From: JAIOTH01 sp964486685
GTDB taxonomy: Bacteria > Patescibacteriota > Patescibacteriia > UBA1558 > S5-K13
Assembly (NCBI GenBank): GCA_964486685.1
Contig: CAZAOE010000012.1
Span: 1 to 34,564, forward strand
Length of the DNA stretch: 34,564 bases
Direction of reading: 5' to 3'
A program made the translations under genes and the position numbers. Shown in pieces: positions 1 to 6,837 of this stretch. The notes beneath the pieces are model-generated. The model searched no databases, was not told the DNA's origin, and was given only the letters and a program-made list of their open reading frames with translations. Positions within the stretch are counted from its first letter, which is position 1. Every line of letters begins with the position of its first letter.

Positions 1-90
1 CATCAATCTTTAGATTATTTAACTCCTATTGAATTTACTCAGAAATATACAAAAGCGTTACCTATGTGGTCATCTAGTACAAGGCATTGA
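1..90 (+). CDS. DDE/rve-type transposase, C-terminal end only (partial)
   Basis: Reading frame 1 from the window edge gives HQSLDYLTPIEFTQKYTKAL and nine more residues before a TGA stop at 88-90. The segment HQSLDYLTPIEF matches the conserved C-terminal end of integrase-core (rve_3) transposases of the IS3/IS481 type, where it usually reads RPHQALGYLTPxEF. Only 29 residues lie inside the window, so the element family cannot be fixed. I could not identify a terminal inverted repeat in the 70 bases that follow. The fragment shows that an insertion sequence adjoins this region. Confidence 0.75.
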   Translation, partial: HQSLDYLTPIEFTQKYTKALPMWSSSTRH

Positions 91-162
91 CTAGAATTAA
101 TCAATGTGTTAAGTTGAAATGAAAAATTAAATCAATTAAAAATCAAAAATAGGAGGCCAAAA

Positions 163-1107
163 ATGGCAAAAAAGGCTAAGGCAAAAAAAGTGAAAGAAAG
201 AGAAGATGCTCTAGAAAATTATGAAACTCTAAAAATGATGTTAGAATCCTGTAAAAAAGAACAAGTATACATCTTACTGGAAGATTTTTTCCCAAATATT
301 CCCGTTCAAAATCAAATTGAAATTGCTAAAATTGTTGTAAAAAAATATCTAAGAAAAGATTTAACCAAAATTTTATTTTTTCTTATGCAATCCTCCTGTA
401 ATATCGAGAACAGACCAAAAATCTTGAAAATGTTCATATTATCTATCCCTCTAAATCAACCCCCCACAGATCCTGAAAAAAACCGAATAGATCTACTAGA
501 AAAATTTATAAATAATAAATGTAATTTCTTTGAACTTTCTCTTTTAGAAGAAACCCGGAAATTGTTTTCTAAAAAAAATCAATTAAAAATTTGGGGCTGT
601 GTCATTGACGAAAACAGTGATACTATGGATGATTTTCGTGGTCGCTTTTTTCCGAAAAAAACAATTCTACCCTATGTCCAATATGAAAAAAAGCTACTAA
701 AAGTTGCCATGAAATTACAAGATGAAGATGCTCAAATAGAAATCTTTAAAAAAATAGCTCAAAAATATTTATGTCCTCTTGATTTATCCCTTCTTAAAAT
801 TGCTCTGACTCTCTGCTCTGAGGAAAACCAAATGAAGATTTTTAAGATAGCAATGGACCTAAACTCAAAAAAACTTGAAAGTACTCCTAAGCCAAATTAT
901 ATTCTGAATTCTATTCTGGAAACGCGACTATCTATGATAAAATTGAGTATGAAACTTTCCTCTGAAAAAAATCAGGAGGAAATGTTCAAAATGGCTATAA
1001 AGTTAAGTCACAAAAAATATGTCTTAACAACATTTAAGATAGCAATGGGGCTATATACTCAAAAAAAAGACCAAATTAGAAAAATCTATCTGGCCTATGG
1101 CCTATAG
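163..1107 (+). CDS. Lys-rich helical-repeat protein, function unknown
   Basis: This 314-aa protein is not one I recognise. It is very rich in Lys and Leu and has no signal peptide or membrane segment. After a basic start (MAKKAKAKKVKER) it shows degenerate helical units built on the pattern ENQxKIFKxAMxL: KNQLKIWGCVID, DAQIEIFKKIAQKY, ENQMKIFKIAMDL and KNQEEMFKMAIKL. This suggests an alpha-solenoid of the HEAT/TPR kind and so a binding or scaffold role (inference). The start is fixed by AGGAGG at 151-156, six bases before the ATG. A possible weak promoter (TTGAAA 114-119, TAAAAA 137-142) lies between it and the transposase end. A terminator follows. The position next to an insertion-sequence end suggests an accessory gene. 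Confidence 0.7.
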   Translation: MAKKAKAKKVKEREDALENYETLKMMLESCKKEQVYILLEDFFPNIPVQNQIEIAKIVVKKYLRKDLTKILFFLMQSSCNIENRPKILKMFILSIPLNQPPTDPEKNRIDLLEKFINNKCNFFELSLLEETRKLFSKKNQLKIWGCVIDENSDTMDDFRGRFFPKKTILPYVQYEKKLLKVAMKLQDEDAQIEIFKKIAQKYLCPLDLSLLKIALTLCSEENQMKIFKIAMDLNSKKLESTPKPNYILNSILETRLSMIKLSMKLSSEKNQEEMFKMAIKLSHKKYVLTTFKIAMGLYTQKKDQIRKIYLAYGL

Positions 1108-1120
1108 AAAATAAAAAACA

Positions 1121-1149
1121 AAAAGCAAGGATGAATTTCCTTGCTTTTT
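1121..1149 (+). terminator. Intrinsic terminator between convergent genes
   Basis: An 11-bp perfect stem, AAAAGCAAGGA (1121-1131) with TCCTTGCTTTT (1138-1148), has a 6-base loop and a T run on the plus strand. The A run on the left side means it may also stop transcription of the convergent minus-strand gene ending at 1157. Confidence 0.85.
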
Positions 1150-1156
1150 AAATTAT

Positions 1157-2422
1157 TCAAAATAAAATTTTCTGCTCACCGCGTAATTTTTTAATTTCTT
1201 GTTCAGTAAAAACCCTTACTACTCCATATTGTCCATCATAGCCGGATTGTAAATGAACCTGACCAGCACGCATTCTTTTAATGGCTTCGGCAAAAACCTG
1301 GCCACCAATTTTTTTTAACTCTTCTATCTCTATATTCAATAAAATATTGAATTCATTTTCTCCTTTTTGAATTAAATTTTGATAAATTGTATTTACTTTT
1401 TTACTTTTGCTCCCAACCCTTTCAATTTCACCAATAATTTCTTTTAAAGGAATTAAACTTTTGTATGGAATAAATTTATCCTTAATTTTTTCCAATTCTG
1501 CTTCGCTACGGTCAGCTAATTCCATTACTCGATTCATTACGCCGATAGTCAATGGTTTTTTACAAACTGGGCATAAGCCCTTGTTCTTTTTAGTTTCTTG
1601 GGGATTAAAACAAACTTTGCATTTTAAATGCCCATCATAATGATATTTACCTTCTTGTGGATAAAATTCAATTGTCGCTAAAAATTTATTCTTGTCTTTA
1701 TTTTTTAAGGCCTGATAAATTTCCTGATAAGAAAATTCTGCTAAATCAAAAAGGTTAGCTTCCCGCCCTAAATTTTCTAAGCTATGAGCATCCGAATTAG
1801 AAACTAAAACAAATTGGTCTAAATCAGAAACTAACCAATTCATTGGCGGGTCGGAAGACAGGCCCGTCTCCACTGCATAAATATGTTTAGTATATTTTCC
1901 AAAACATTCTTCTGCGGAATTAAAACCAGATTTAGAACCAAACATTGCAAACCACGGCGTCCAAATATGCGCCGGAATAATCAATACTTTTTCATCAGCA
2001 TTTAAAGCAATGTCTACAATTTCTCGAGCATCTAATCCTAAAATCGGTCGACCATCTGATTTTAAATTTTTTCCTAACTTTTCTAGAGTATTATTAAACT
2101 TTTCTACGGCTTGAATATTGGGAAACAAAATACAAATATGTAAACGTCGACATTTGTCCCCCCTTTTATAAATACAAGAAACTTCTGTGGATAAAATGAA
2201 ATGCGTTTTGTATTCAGCATTCTTTAAAACAAATAAACCCTGGCCATTTTGTTTTAAATTTTCCTTAATTTCTTGCAACCATTGCGGATGGGTAAAATCT
2301 GAAGTAGCCAAAACATCTATTCCTTTAATCTCGGCCCATTTTGCTAAATTAGGAATAGTAATTTGTTTGGAACACGCCCGCGAAAACCGGGAATGAATAT
2401 GAAAATCAGTAATTACTTTCAT
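1157..2422 (-). CDS. Endonuclease Q family protein (PHP domain plus zinc finger)
   Basis: EndoQ cuts DNA 5' of deaminated bases (uracil, hypoxanthine, xanthine) and abasic sites, starting repair; this is known for archaeal and Bacillus members. The 421-aa product begins with a PHP metal site, HIHS (H8, H10), followed by E80, H152 (PAHIWTPWF) and the SNSDAHS motif (D211, H213). A four-cysteine zinc finger follows (C268, C271, C284, C287), then the family segment GVMNRVMELADR. The last residues are RGEQKILF. QKILF resembles the bacterial sliding-clamp-binding pentapeptide QLxLF, and archaeal EndoQ is known to bind PCNA. No Shine-Dalgarno sequence precedes the ATG. I am sure of the family; the clamp contact is inference. 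Confidence 0.88.
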   Translation of the reverse strand: MKVITDFHIHSRFSRACSKQITIPNLAKWAEIKGIDVLATSDFTHPQWLQEIKENLKQNGQGLFVLKNAEYKTHFILSTEVSCIYKRGDKCRRLHICILFPNIQAVEKFNNTLEKLGKNLKSDGRPILGLDAREIVDIALNADEKVLIIPAHIWTPWFAMFGSKSGFNSAEECFGKYTKHIYAVETGLSSDPPMNWLVSDLDQFVLVSNSDAHSLENLGREANLFDLAEFSYQEIYQALKNKDKNKFLATIEFYPQEGKYHYDGHLKCKVCFNPQETKKNKGLCPVCKKPLTIGVMNRVMELADRSEAELEKIKDKFIPYKSLIPLKEIIGEIERVGSKSKKVNTIYQNLIQKGENEFNILLNIEIEELKKIGGQVFAEAIKRMRAGQVHLQSGYDGQYGVVRVFTEQEIKKLRGEQKILF

Positions 2423-2623
2423 ATACGAATTATTAAAATGCCAATATGCGAATGTATACTAATTATACAAATATTATACTAATAATTAAAATTCAAAACT
2501 ACAAGTTTAAAATAATTTTAATCTTCAAATTTACAAACCTTATACTCTATGACCCTCCCCTTTCTCCTTTTACCTTTTTCCTACCATAATCTTACCATTT
2601 TTTAAAAAACAAAAAAAATCCAT

Positions 2624-2652
2624 TTGACTTTTATCTTGATAAGAATTAAAAT
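2624..2652 (+). promoter_or_regulatory. Sigma-70 promoter of the HAD phosphatase gene
   Basis: TTGACT (2624-2629) and TAAAAT (2647-2652) are separated by exactly 17 bases. Transcription would start near 2659, giving a leader of about 35 bases that carries AGGAGG at 2681-2686. Confidence 0.7.
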
Positions 2653-2694
2653 TTACCAAAGAAAAAATATTAAAAATATCAGGAGGATTAAAAA

Positions 2695-3429
2695 ATGAAT
2701 AAGAAAGAAGTTGAGAAAAAACTCGCCATCTTAGATTTTGATGGCACATTAAGTAAGGGATATATTTCTATGGACTTCATGGAATATTTAAACCAACATA
2801 ATCCCCATCTGTATAATCATGGTGTCTATGGAGATCAACAAAAACTCTTAAATAATTTGGAAAAAGGGGAAATCAACTACGAAAAATGGATAGAACTCTG
2901 GGCTAATCTTTGGGCTGAAGGAATCTATTGTAATCTGAAAAAGGAAATGGACAGACTGGCCGAAGACTTTTTTACCAAATTCAAAAAAAACATCTATCCC
3001 AGTTCTTATAAATTGGTAAAGATATTAAAAGCCAATGGCTATTATGTGGTCCTGCTTTCAGTCGGGAGCTACGAAGTTATTTCTCTGGCCGGAAAAGAGC
3101 TTGGTGTTGATGAAGTTATTGCCACTCGCTGTCAGATTTATGAAAAACATGGTGGAGAAAAGATCTATACTGATAAACTCATAACTGGACTCCATCTGCC
3201 TGGTGGAAAAAAGAAGGCCTTGGAAAAAATACTTAAAAGAGAAGAATTTTCTCTTGAAGAATCTTTAGCTGCCGGCGACTCGGAAGAAAGTGACCTTGAA
3301 GTTCTAAAGATGGTAGACATTCCCATCGCCCTTAATCCCCACATTAAATTAAGAATTTTTGCCGAGGAAAGGGGTTGGCACATCGCTGACCACACCTCTG
3401 TTCTTGACCTTGTCAAAAAAATAGCCTAA
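2695..3429 (+). CDS. HAD-superfamily phosphatase, IB (SerB-like) type
   Basis: A cytoplasmic phosphatase of the haloacid dehalogenase fold, 244 aa. Motif I is LDFDGTLS with nucleophile D14 and acid/base D16. Motif II is LLSVGSYE (S122). Motif III is GGKKKAL (lysines 172-174). Motif IV is AAGDSEESDLEVL (D195 and D200). The helical cap between residues 20 and 100 and the phrase GDSEESDLEVLKMVDIPIALNP are typical of the IB subfamily, which includes phosphoserine phosphatases. The substrate cannot be read from sequence; no serine-biosynthesis genes are nearby. The ATG is fixed by AGGAGG at 2681-2686. The gene stands alone with its own promoter and terminator. Confidence 0.85.
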   Translation: MNKKEVEKKLAILDFDGTLSKGYISMDFMEYLNQHNPHLYNHGVYGDQQKLLNNLEKGEINYEKWIELWANLWAEGIYCNLKKEMDRLAEDFFTKFKKNIYPSSYKLVKILKANGYYVVLLSVGSYEVISLAGKELGVDEVIATRCQIYEKHGGEKIYTDKLITGLHLPGGKKKALEKILKREEFSLEESLAAGDSEESDLEVLKMVDIPIALNPHIKLRIFAEERGWHIADHTSVLDLVKKIA

Positions 3430-3440
3430 AAAAATTTTAA

Positions 3441-3469
3441 AGCCCCTTGAATAAACAAGGGACTTTTTT
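3441..3469 (+). terminator. Intrinsic terminator after the HAD gene
   Basis: Stem AGCCCCTTG (3441-3449) with CAAGGGACT (3456-3464), one mismatch, is followed by TTTTTT (3464-3469). The first copy of the repeated hairpin cassette starts directly after it. Confidence 0.85.
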
Positions 3470-3551
3470 ATCCCCACACTTCAAAAAGTGTGGGGATTTA
3501 TTTTTTCCTCTTTACATAATAAAGATATAAGTATAAGATGAATTTAGAAAA
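3465..3551 (+). repeat. Hairpin-promoter cassette, copy 1
   Basis: A near-identical intergenic block that recurs at 5665 and 6195. It begins TTTTTA, then a perfect 11-bp stem TCCCCACACTT / AAGTGTGGGGA (3471-3496) with loop CAAA, then GATTTATTTTTTCCTC, a promoter and the segment GATGAATTTAGAAAAAA. The stem followed by ATTTATTTTTT could be a second terminator. Every copy sits between a terminator and the next gene's Shine-Dalgarno sequence, so it isolates a gene and drives the next one. Confidence 0.85.
3511..3539 (+). promoter_or_regulatory. Promoter of the secreted T9SS-like gene
   Basis: TTTACA (3511-3516), 17-base spacer, TAAGAT (3534-3539). A reading as TATAAG at 3532 with a 15-base spacer is also possible. 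The preceding CTC is shared with the promoters at 5711, 6241 and 26066. AGGAGG follows at 3561-3566. Confidence 0.6.
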
Positions 3552-3572
3552 AATATCTTAGGAGGAAAAAAG

Positions 3573-5621
3573 ATGAAAAAAATTATCATCTTCGTATTAA
3601 TCTGTACTTGTTTGCTGTCTTTGTCAGTATCGGCTCATACTCAAACTCAAACTCAAAAAAATTTAATCCCAGTCTCCGGACTGGACAGAGGAACGATAAT
3701 CTTGCCTTATACCGAAGGCGTGGACAATATTGAATACGAATTCACCAAGGAACCAACTCCAATAATGACTTCTTATTACGACTATATGCCTGGTGGTTTG
3801 AATGGCTATGTAGAGAAACAAACTGATAACGGTTCTGGTGCATACTTTATTTTTCATGGTCAAGAATATGATTTTGCAAATCGCCTTCAATACTGGACGT
3901 ATATAAATGAAAATGGATCTATAGACGGACCATGGAAAATAAAAGATTTTGACCTTTGGCCACAAGGATATGGTACATGTACGATACATCCAGCAACCGG
4001 AAATTGCATTGCATCTTGGCATGAAAATGAATGGAGCTCAAATTATGGCTGTACAATTTGCTACGATGACTATGCCCTTTTACAAATTCCCGGATTTTGG
4101 TCAGCTACTAACTTTATACCCTCTCCCTTGCCCGATGAATATATCTGGCCACAATTATATGCCGGCCCCTCACCTAATGGCGACGATTGGATAAGAATAT
4201 ATCATATCTCGCAAAATTTCACCCCCGACCCATATGGACATAGCTGTAAAGACCCCCGAATTTTGTATATAGACATAGAGAATTCGATTTATGCCGATTT
4301 AACGCAACTATTAAACTTGAATAATTGGACTTCAGTCACACCGATGTATTATTGGAGAGAAAAATCATGCAATCCGCGCTCTCTCTCTTTTGCCATAAAC
4401 TATAATAACCCTGGCCGAGTTAGTTTAATTGGATATTGCGTGTGGAATGAAGGCGACCTTGGAGATATGCCAGTTAATCCTGGATTATTTGTATGGGAAT
4501 CTATGGACTATGGAACAAATTGGTGGATAGAAAATATCTATAGTCATAATCAGGGACAGGGAACAGCATTTTATCAAGTAGATAATCTACCTCAATTTGA
4601 ATTTAATGGAACTATTCCTAATTGTCTTGATGTTGATATTAAATATTATAATACTGCTAATACTGCTCTTTATGATGACTTCGGAAATTTACATACTACC
4701 TTTCTTGCAAGCTACTCCTACACTGATCCAGAAATAAAAGATCAATATTATTTAATGTATTTTCTTCCCCAAATTGAAGCCATCTGGCGCCCCAATGATG
4801 AGCAGTTCTATTTTAATGAAATCCCTCAGCTACCAGGACATGATACATTTTCCGGGCAATCCGTACCATGGGAAATCATTGAAAATGACACAATCCTATA
4901 TGTTGTTGTGGCTTGTCACGAAGAATGTTATGGCAGCAGACAAACCAATCTAATATCTACATCTCCAAACGCATATTTGCATTGCTGGACCGATGCCACT
5001 TACAGTACTCTCGCTCAACTCGGCTACTCTCAATATGATGAATATCTGGAACATCCGATTATCTGTCTTGGCGGAAGATATGTCTGGACAAATGGATTAT
5101 TAGAACTGACTGATATTAATAATCCAAATTTTGATTTTTCCGATCAGATTACCGTATATCCATACACCACAAAAGACATTGAACTTGACGATTATTTTCA
5201 AGGAAAAATAATCTTATACTACTTTGATGATAATTCTTACGGTTCATATGTGCAGGGTCTCGGGGATAATCTTGGCGGGCAAATAAATTATTGTATATTA
5301 AAACTGCTCCCTGATTATGGAATAGACGAAAATATTCAAGAATCAAAAATAAGGCTATCCAATCTTCCTAATCCTTTCAAGACCTCAACTCGAATTTCTT
5401 ACTCTGGCAAAAAAACTCTGGACAATAATGCCGAATTCAGAATTTATAATGCTAAGGGTCAACTTGTACGCAGATTGTCATTAACTCACAAAACACCACA
5501 AAGCGGCTATGCAGACTGGGGCGGTAAAGATTTACACGGAAAAAAAGTTGCAAATGGAATCTATCTCTACAAAGTTGCTGGTGACATTTCTGCCGTGGGC
5601 AAATTATTGCTCACGCGCTAA
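3573..5621 (+). CDS. Secreted protein with T9SS type A / FlgD-Ig-like C-terminal tail
   Basis: A 682-aa exported protein. The N-terminus MKKIIIFVLICTCLLSLSVSA is a signal peptide. The large middle part is rich in Trp, Tyr, Asn and Asp, with sandwich- or propeller-like phrases such as VWESMDYGTNWWIENIYSH; I do not recognise a catalytic domain. Residues 590-682 match the sorting tail of the type IX secretion (Por) system or FlgD-Ig fold: LPNPF, then FRIYNAKGQLVRRL, GGKDLHGKKVANGIYLYKV and a final KLLLTR. Such tails are normal in Bacteroidota, Cloacimonadota and relatives and unexpected in Patescibacteria, so lateral origin is likely (inference). The start is fixed by AGGAGG at 3561-3566. It is a single-gene unit between cassette copies 1 and 2. 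Confidence 0.8.
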   Translation: MKKIIIFVLICTCLLSLSVSAHTQTQTQKNLIPVSGLDRGTIILPYTEGVDNIEYEFTKEPTPIMTSYYDYMPGGLNGYVEKQTDNGSGAYFIFHGQEYDFANRLQYWTYINENGSIDGPWKIKDFDLWPQGYGTCTIHPATGNCIASWHENEWSSNYGCTICYDDYALLQIPGFWSATNFIPSPLPDEYIWPQLYAGPSPNGDDWIRIYHISQNFTPDPYGHSCKDPRILYIDIENSIYADLTQLLNLNNWTSVTPMYYWREKSCNPRSLSFAINYNNPGRVSLIGYCVWNEGDLGDMPVNPGLFVWESMDYGTNWWIENIYSHNQGQGTAFYQVDNLPQFEFNGTIPNCLDVDIKYYNTANTALYDDFGNLHTTFLASYSYTDPEIKDQYYLMYFLPQIEAIWRPNDEQFYFNEIPQLPGHDTFSGQSVPWEIIENDTILYVVVACHEECYGSRQTNLISTSPNAYLHCWTDATYSTLAQLGYSQYDEYLEHPIICLGGRYVWTNGLLELTDINNPNFDFSDQITVYPYTTKDIELDDYFQGKIILYYFDDNSYGSYVQGLGDNLGGQINYCILKLLPDYGIDENIQESKIRLSNLPNPFKTSTRISYSGKKTLDNNAEFRIYNAKGQLVRRLSLTHKTPQSGYADWGGKDLHGKKVANGIYLYKVAGDISAVGKLLLTR

Positions 5622-5640
5622 TAAGTTTAGAAATCCTAAT

Positions 5641-5669
5641 AGCCTGTTCAAATGTGAACGGGCTTTTTT
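5641..5669 (+). terminator. Intrinsic terminator after the secreted protein gene
   Basis: Stem AGCCTGTTCA (5641-5650) with TGAACGGGCT (5655-5664), with one G-T pair and a 4-base loop, followed by a T run to 5669. Confidence 0.88.
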
Positions 5670-5752
5670 ATCCCCACACTTCAAAAAGTGTGGGGATTTA
5701 CTTTTTCCTCTTTACATAATAAACAAATAAGTATAAGATGAATTTAGAAAAA
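5665..5752 (+). repeat. Hairpin-promoter cassette, copy 2
   Basis: This is the same block as at 3465. The hairpin TCCCCACACTT / AAGTGTGGGGA with loop CAAA lies at 5671-5696, followed by ATTTACTTTTTCCTC and the same promoter. Apart from one change in the T-rich part and a few in the spacer (AAACAAATAA for AAAGATATAA) it matches copy 1 up to GAATTTAGAAAAAA. Confidence 0.85.
5711..5739 (+). promoter_or_regulatory. Promoter of the degenerate receiver gene
   Basis: TTTACA (5711-5716), 17 bases, TAAGAT (5734-5739), as in cassette copy 1. A GGAGG Shine-Dalgarno sequence follows at 5762-5766. Confidence 0.6.
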
Positions 5753-5771
5753 AACCAATTCGGAGGAAGAA

Positions 5772-6164
5772 ATGTTTAAAAAAATTATAGAGATGTTTAA
5801 AAAAACTCCTGTGTTCAAAAGGATCCTTGTATTTGAAAACTACGAAAAACTTGAAGACATCTTTAAATGCGAACTAGAAAAACATTTTGTAGTAAAGGAG
5901 GCCGATTCTCATATAAATTTTAAAGAGATAAAAAAATTTAAACCCCATCTCATTATTCTTAGTTATAATACTAATTTTGATGGAGTAGAATTTTTAAACA
6001 AAATAAAAAAATTGAGAATCAAATTTAAAACTATCTTCCGTACTTTTTATGATGATGAAAATATTATCAATTACATTAGTAATCATTGCAAAATCCCCAA
6101 AGAAAGAATCCTAAACCAAGATTTATCTGGACCTGAATTTTGCAAAATATTGAGAAAAATTTAA
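5772..6164 (+). CDS. Degenerate response-regulator receiver protein
   Basis: A 130-aa stand-alone protein with the outline of a receiver (CheY-like) fold. The first strand is RILVFENYEKLED at residues 18-30. The KFKPHLIILSYNTNFDGVEFLNKIKK segment (56-80) corresponds to the usual KPDLIILDxxMPxMDGxEFLxxIK. The phosphoacceptor Asp is replaced by Ser64, and the acidic pair of strand 1 is reduced to one Glu. It is therefore unlikely to be phosphorylated and may act by binding alone (inference). No output domain and no histidine kinase are in the window. GGAGG at 5762-5766 fixes the ATG. It shares its promoter type with the next gene, also a receiver protein. Confidence 0.65.
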   Translation: MFKKIIEMFKKTPVFKRILVFENYEKLEDIFKCELEKHFVVKEADSHINFKEIKKFKPHLIILSYNTNFDGVEFLNKIKKLRIKFKTIFRTFYDDENIINYISNHCKIPKERILNQDLSGPEFCKILRKI

Positions 6165-6171
6165 ACTCCTT

Positions 6172-6199
6172 GCCTGTTCAAACACGAACAGGCTTTTTT
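6172..6199 (+). terminator. Intrinsic terminator after the degenerate receiver gene
   Basis: Stem GCCTGTTC (6172-6179) with GAACAGGC (6186-6193), 6-base loop, then TTTTTT. The stem is nearly the same as that of the terminator at 5641, so terminator and cassette appear to have been copied together. Confidence 0.88.
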
Positions 6200-6270
6200 A
6201 TCCCCACACTTTTTGAAGTGTGGGGATTTATTTTTTCCTCTTTACAGAATAAAGATATAAGTATAAAATA
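6195..6270 (+). repeat. Hairpin-promoter cassette, copy 3, with inverted loop
   Basis: The same block as at 3465 and 5665, but the loop of the 11-bp hairpin (6201-6226) is TTTG instead of CAAA. The whole 26-base hairpin is therefore the exact reverse complement of that in copies 1 and 2, while the flanks keep their orientation. The promoter is TTTACA (6241-6246), 17 bases, TAAAAT (6264-6269). Similarity fades after GTATAAAATAA. Confidence 0.85.
6241..6269 (+). promoter_or_regulatory. Promoter of the receiver-domain gene at 6313
   Basis: TTTACA (6241-6246) and TAAAAT (6264-6269) with a 17-base spacer. This copy has the best -10 of the three cassettes and supports reading the others with a 17-base spacer. 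AGGAGG follows at 6303-6308. Confidence 0.65.
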
Positions 6271-6312
6271 ACTTCAGAAAATAAAAAAAATAAAACTATA
6301 TTAGGAGGAGCC

Positions 6313-6702
6313 ATGGATAAACCAAGAGTGCTTCTAATTGAAAACAATTCAACTTTGGGAATAATTTTTTCTAACGGACTTCCAAAATGTGAAATTTTGG
6401 TTATGGGTTGTCATGAAAGTTTACCGATAAACGAAAAAAAAATTGCTGAATTTAATCCTGACATTCTTGTTACAGATCACGGTCTCGATGGAGAAGGACA
6501 TAAAATTAACGGCATCAAAATCTTGGAAGCGGTAAAAAAAATAAATCCCAAAATTCATTATTTCATCCGTGCCCTGCCCCTAGAAAAAACAGTTAGAGAA
6601 AACCTTATTAAGAAGGGTTTCCTCAAAGAAGGAAGATTTTTTTCCAAACACACAAAAGAGACAGAATTTGAAAAATTGTTTTCCGGACTCTGCCCTAATT
6701 GA
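6313..6702 (+). CDS. Stand-alone response-regulator receiver domain protein
   Basis: A 129-aa CheY-like receiver without output domain. Strand 1 is RVLLIENN with one acidic residue (E10). The phosphoacceptor strand is FNPDILVTDHGLDGEG, with D55 in place. NGIKILEAVKKINPKI follows, as in GIELLRxIRxxxPxxP. The switch lysine could be one of those in the KKGFLKEGRFFSKH region, which resembles the usual GADDYLTKP. The lack of a second acidic residue makes metal binding uncertain. AGGAGG at 6303-6308 fixes the start. It has its own promoter and terminator. No kinase is nearby, so the partner is unknown. Confidence 0.75.
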   Translation: MDKPRVLLIENNSTLGIIFSNGLPKCEILVMGCHESLPINEKKIAEFNPDILVTDHGLDGEGHKINGIKILEAVKKINPKIHYFIRALPLEKTVRENLIKKGFLKEGRFFSKHTKETEFEKLFSGLCPN

Positions 6703-6716
6703 TACAAAATTTTACC

Positions 6717-6746
6717 AAGCCCTGAAAAAATTTCAGGGCTTTTTTT
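6717..6746 (+). terminator. Intrinsic terminator after the receiver gene
   Basis: Perfect 11-bp stem AAGCCCTGAAA (6717-6727) with TTTCAGGGCTT (6731-6741), AAA loop, followed by T residues to 6746. Confidence 0.9.
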
Positions 6747-6837
6747 ATTTTAAAAACAATTGTATTTAAAACCACTTAGAGGTATTGTTAATATAATAAA
6801 AAATTATTTTTACATAAATATATAAATAAAAACAATT

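Noticed and set aside
91..162. Terminal inverted repeat of the insertion sequence
   Set aside because: No sequence could be matched without the other end of the element. GTGTTAA occurs both here and near 34552, but in the same orientation and with different flanks.
2423..2623. Strong promoter for the EndoQ gene
   Set aside because: Several TATAAT-like strings are present on the minus strand near 2460-2490, but none has a convincing -35 at the right distance, so no position was called.
3663..4022. Minus-strand frame inside the secreted protein gene
   Set aside because: It has no start signal or recognisable domain and is a shadow of the 682-aa gene with its signal peptide and C-terminal tail.
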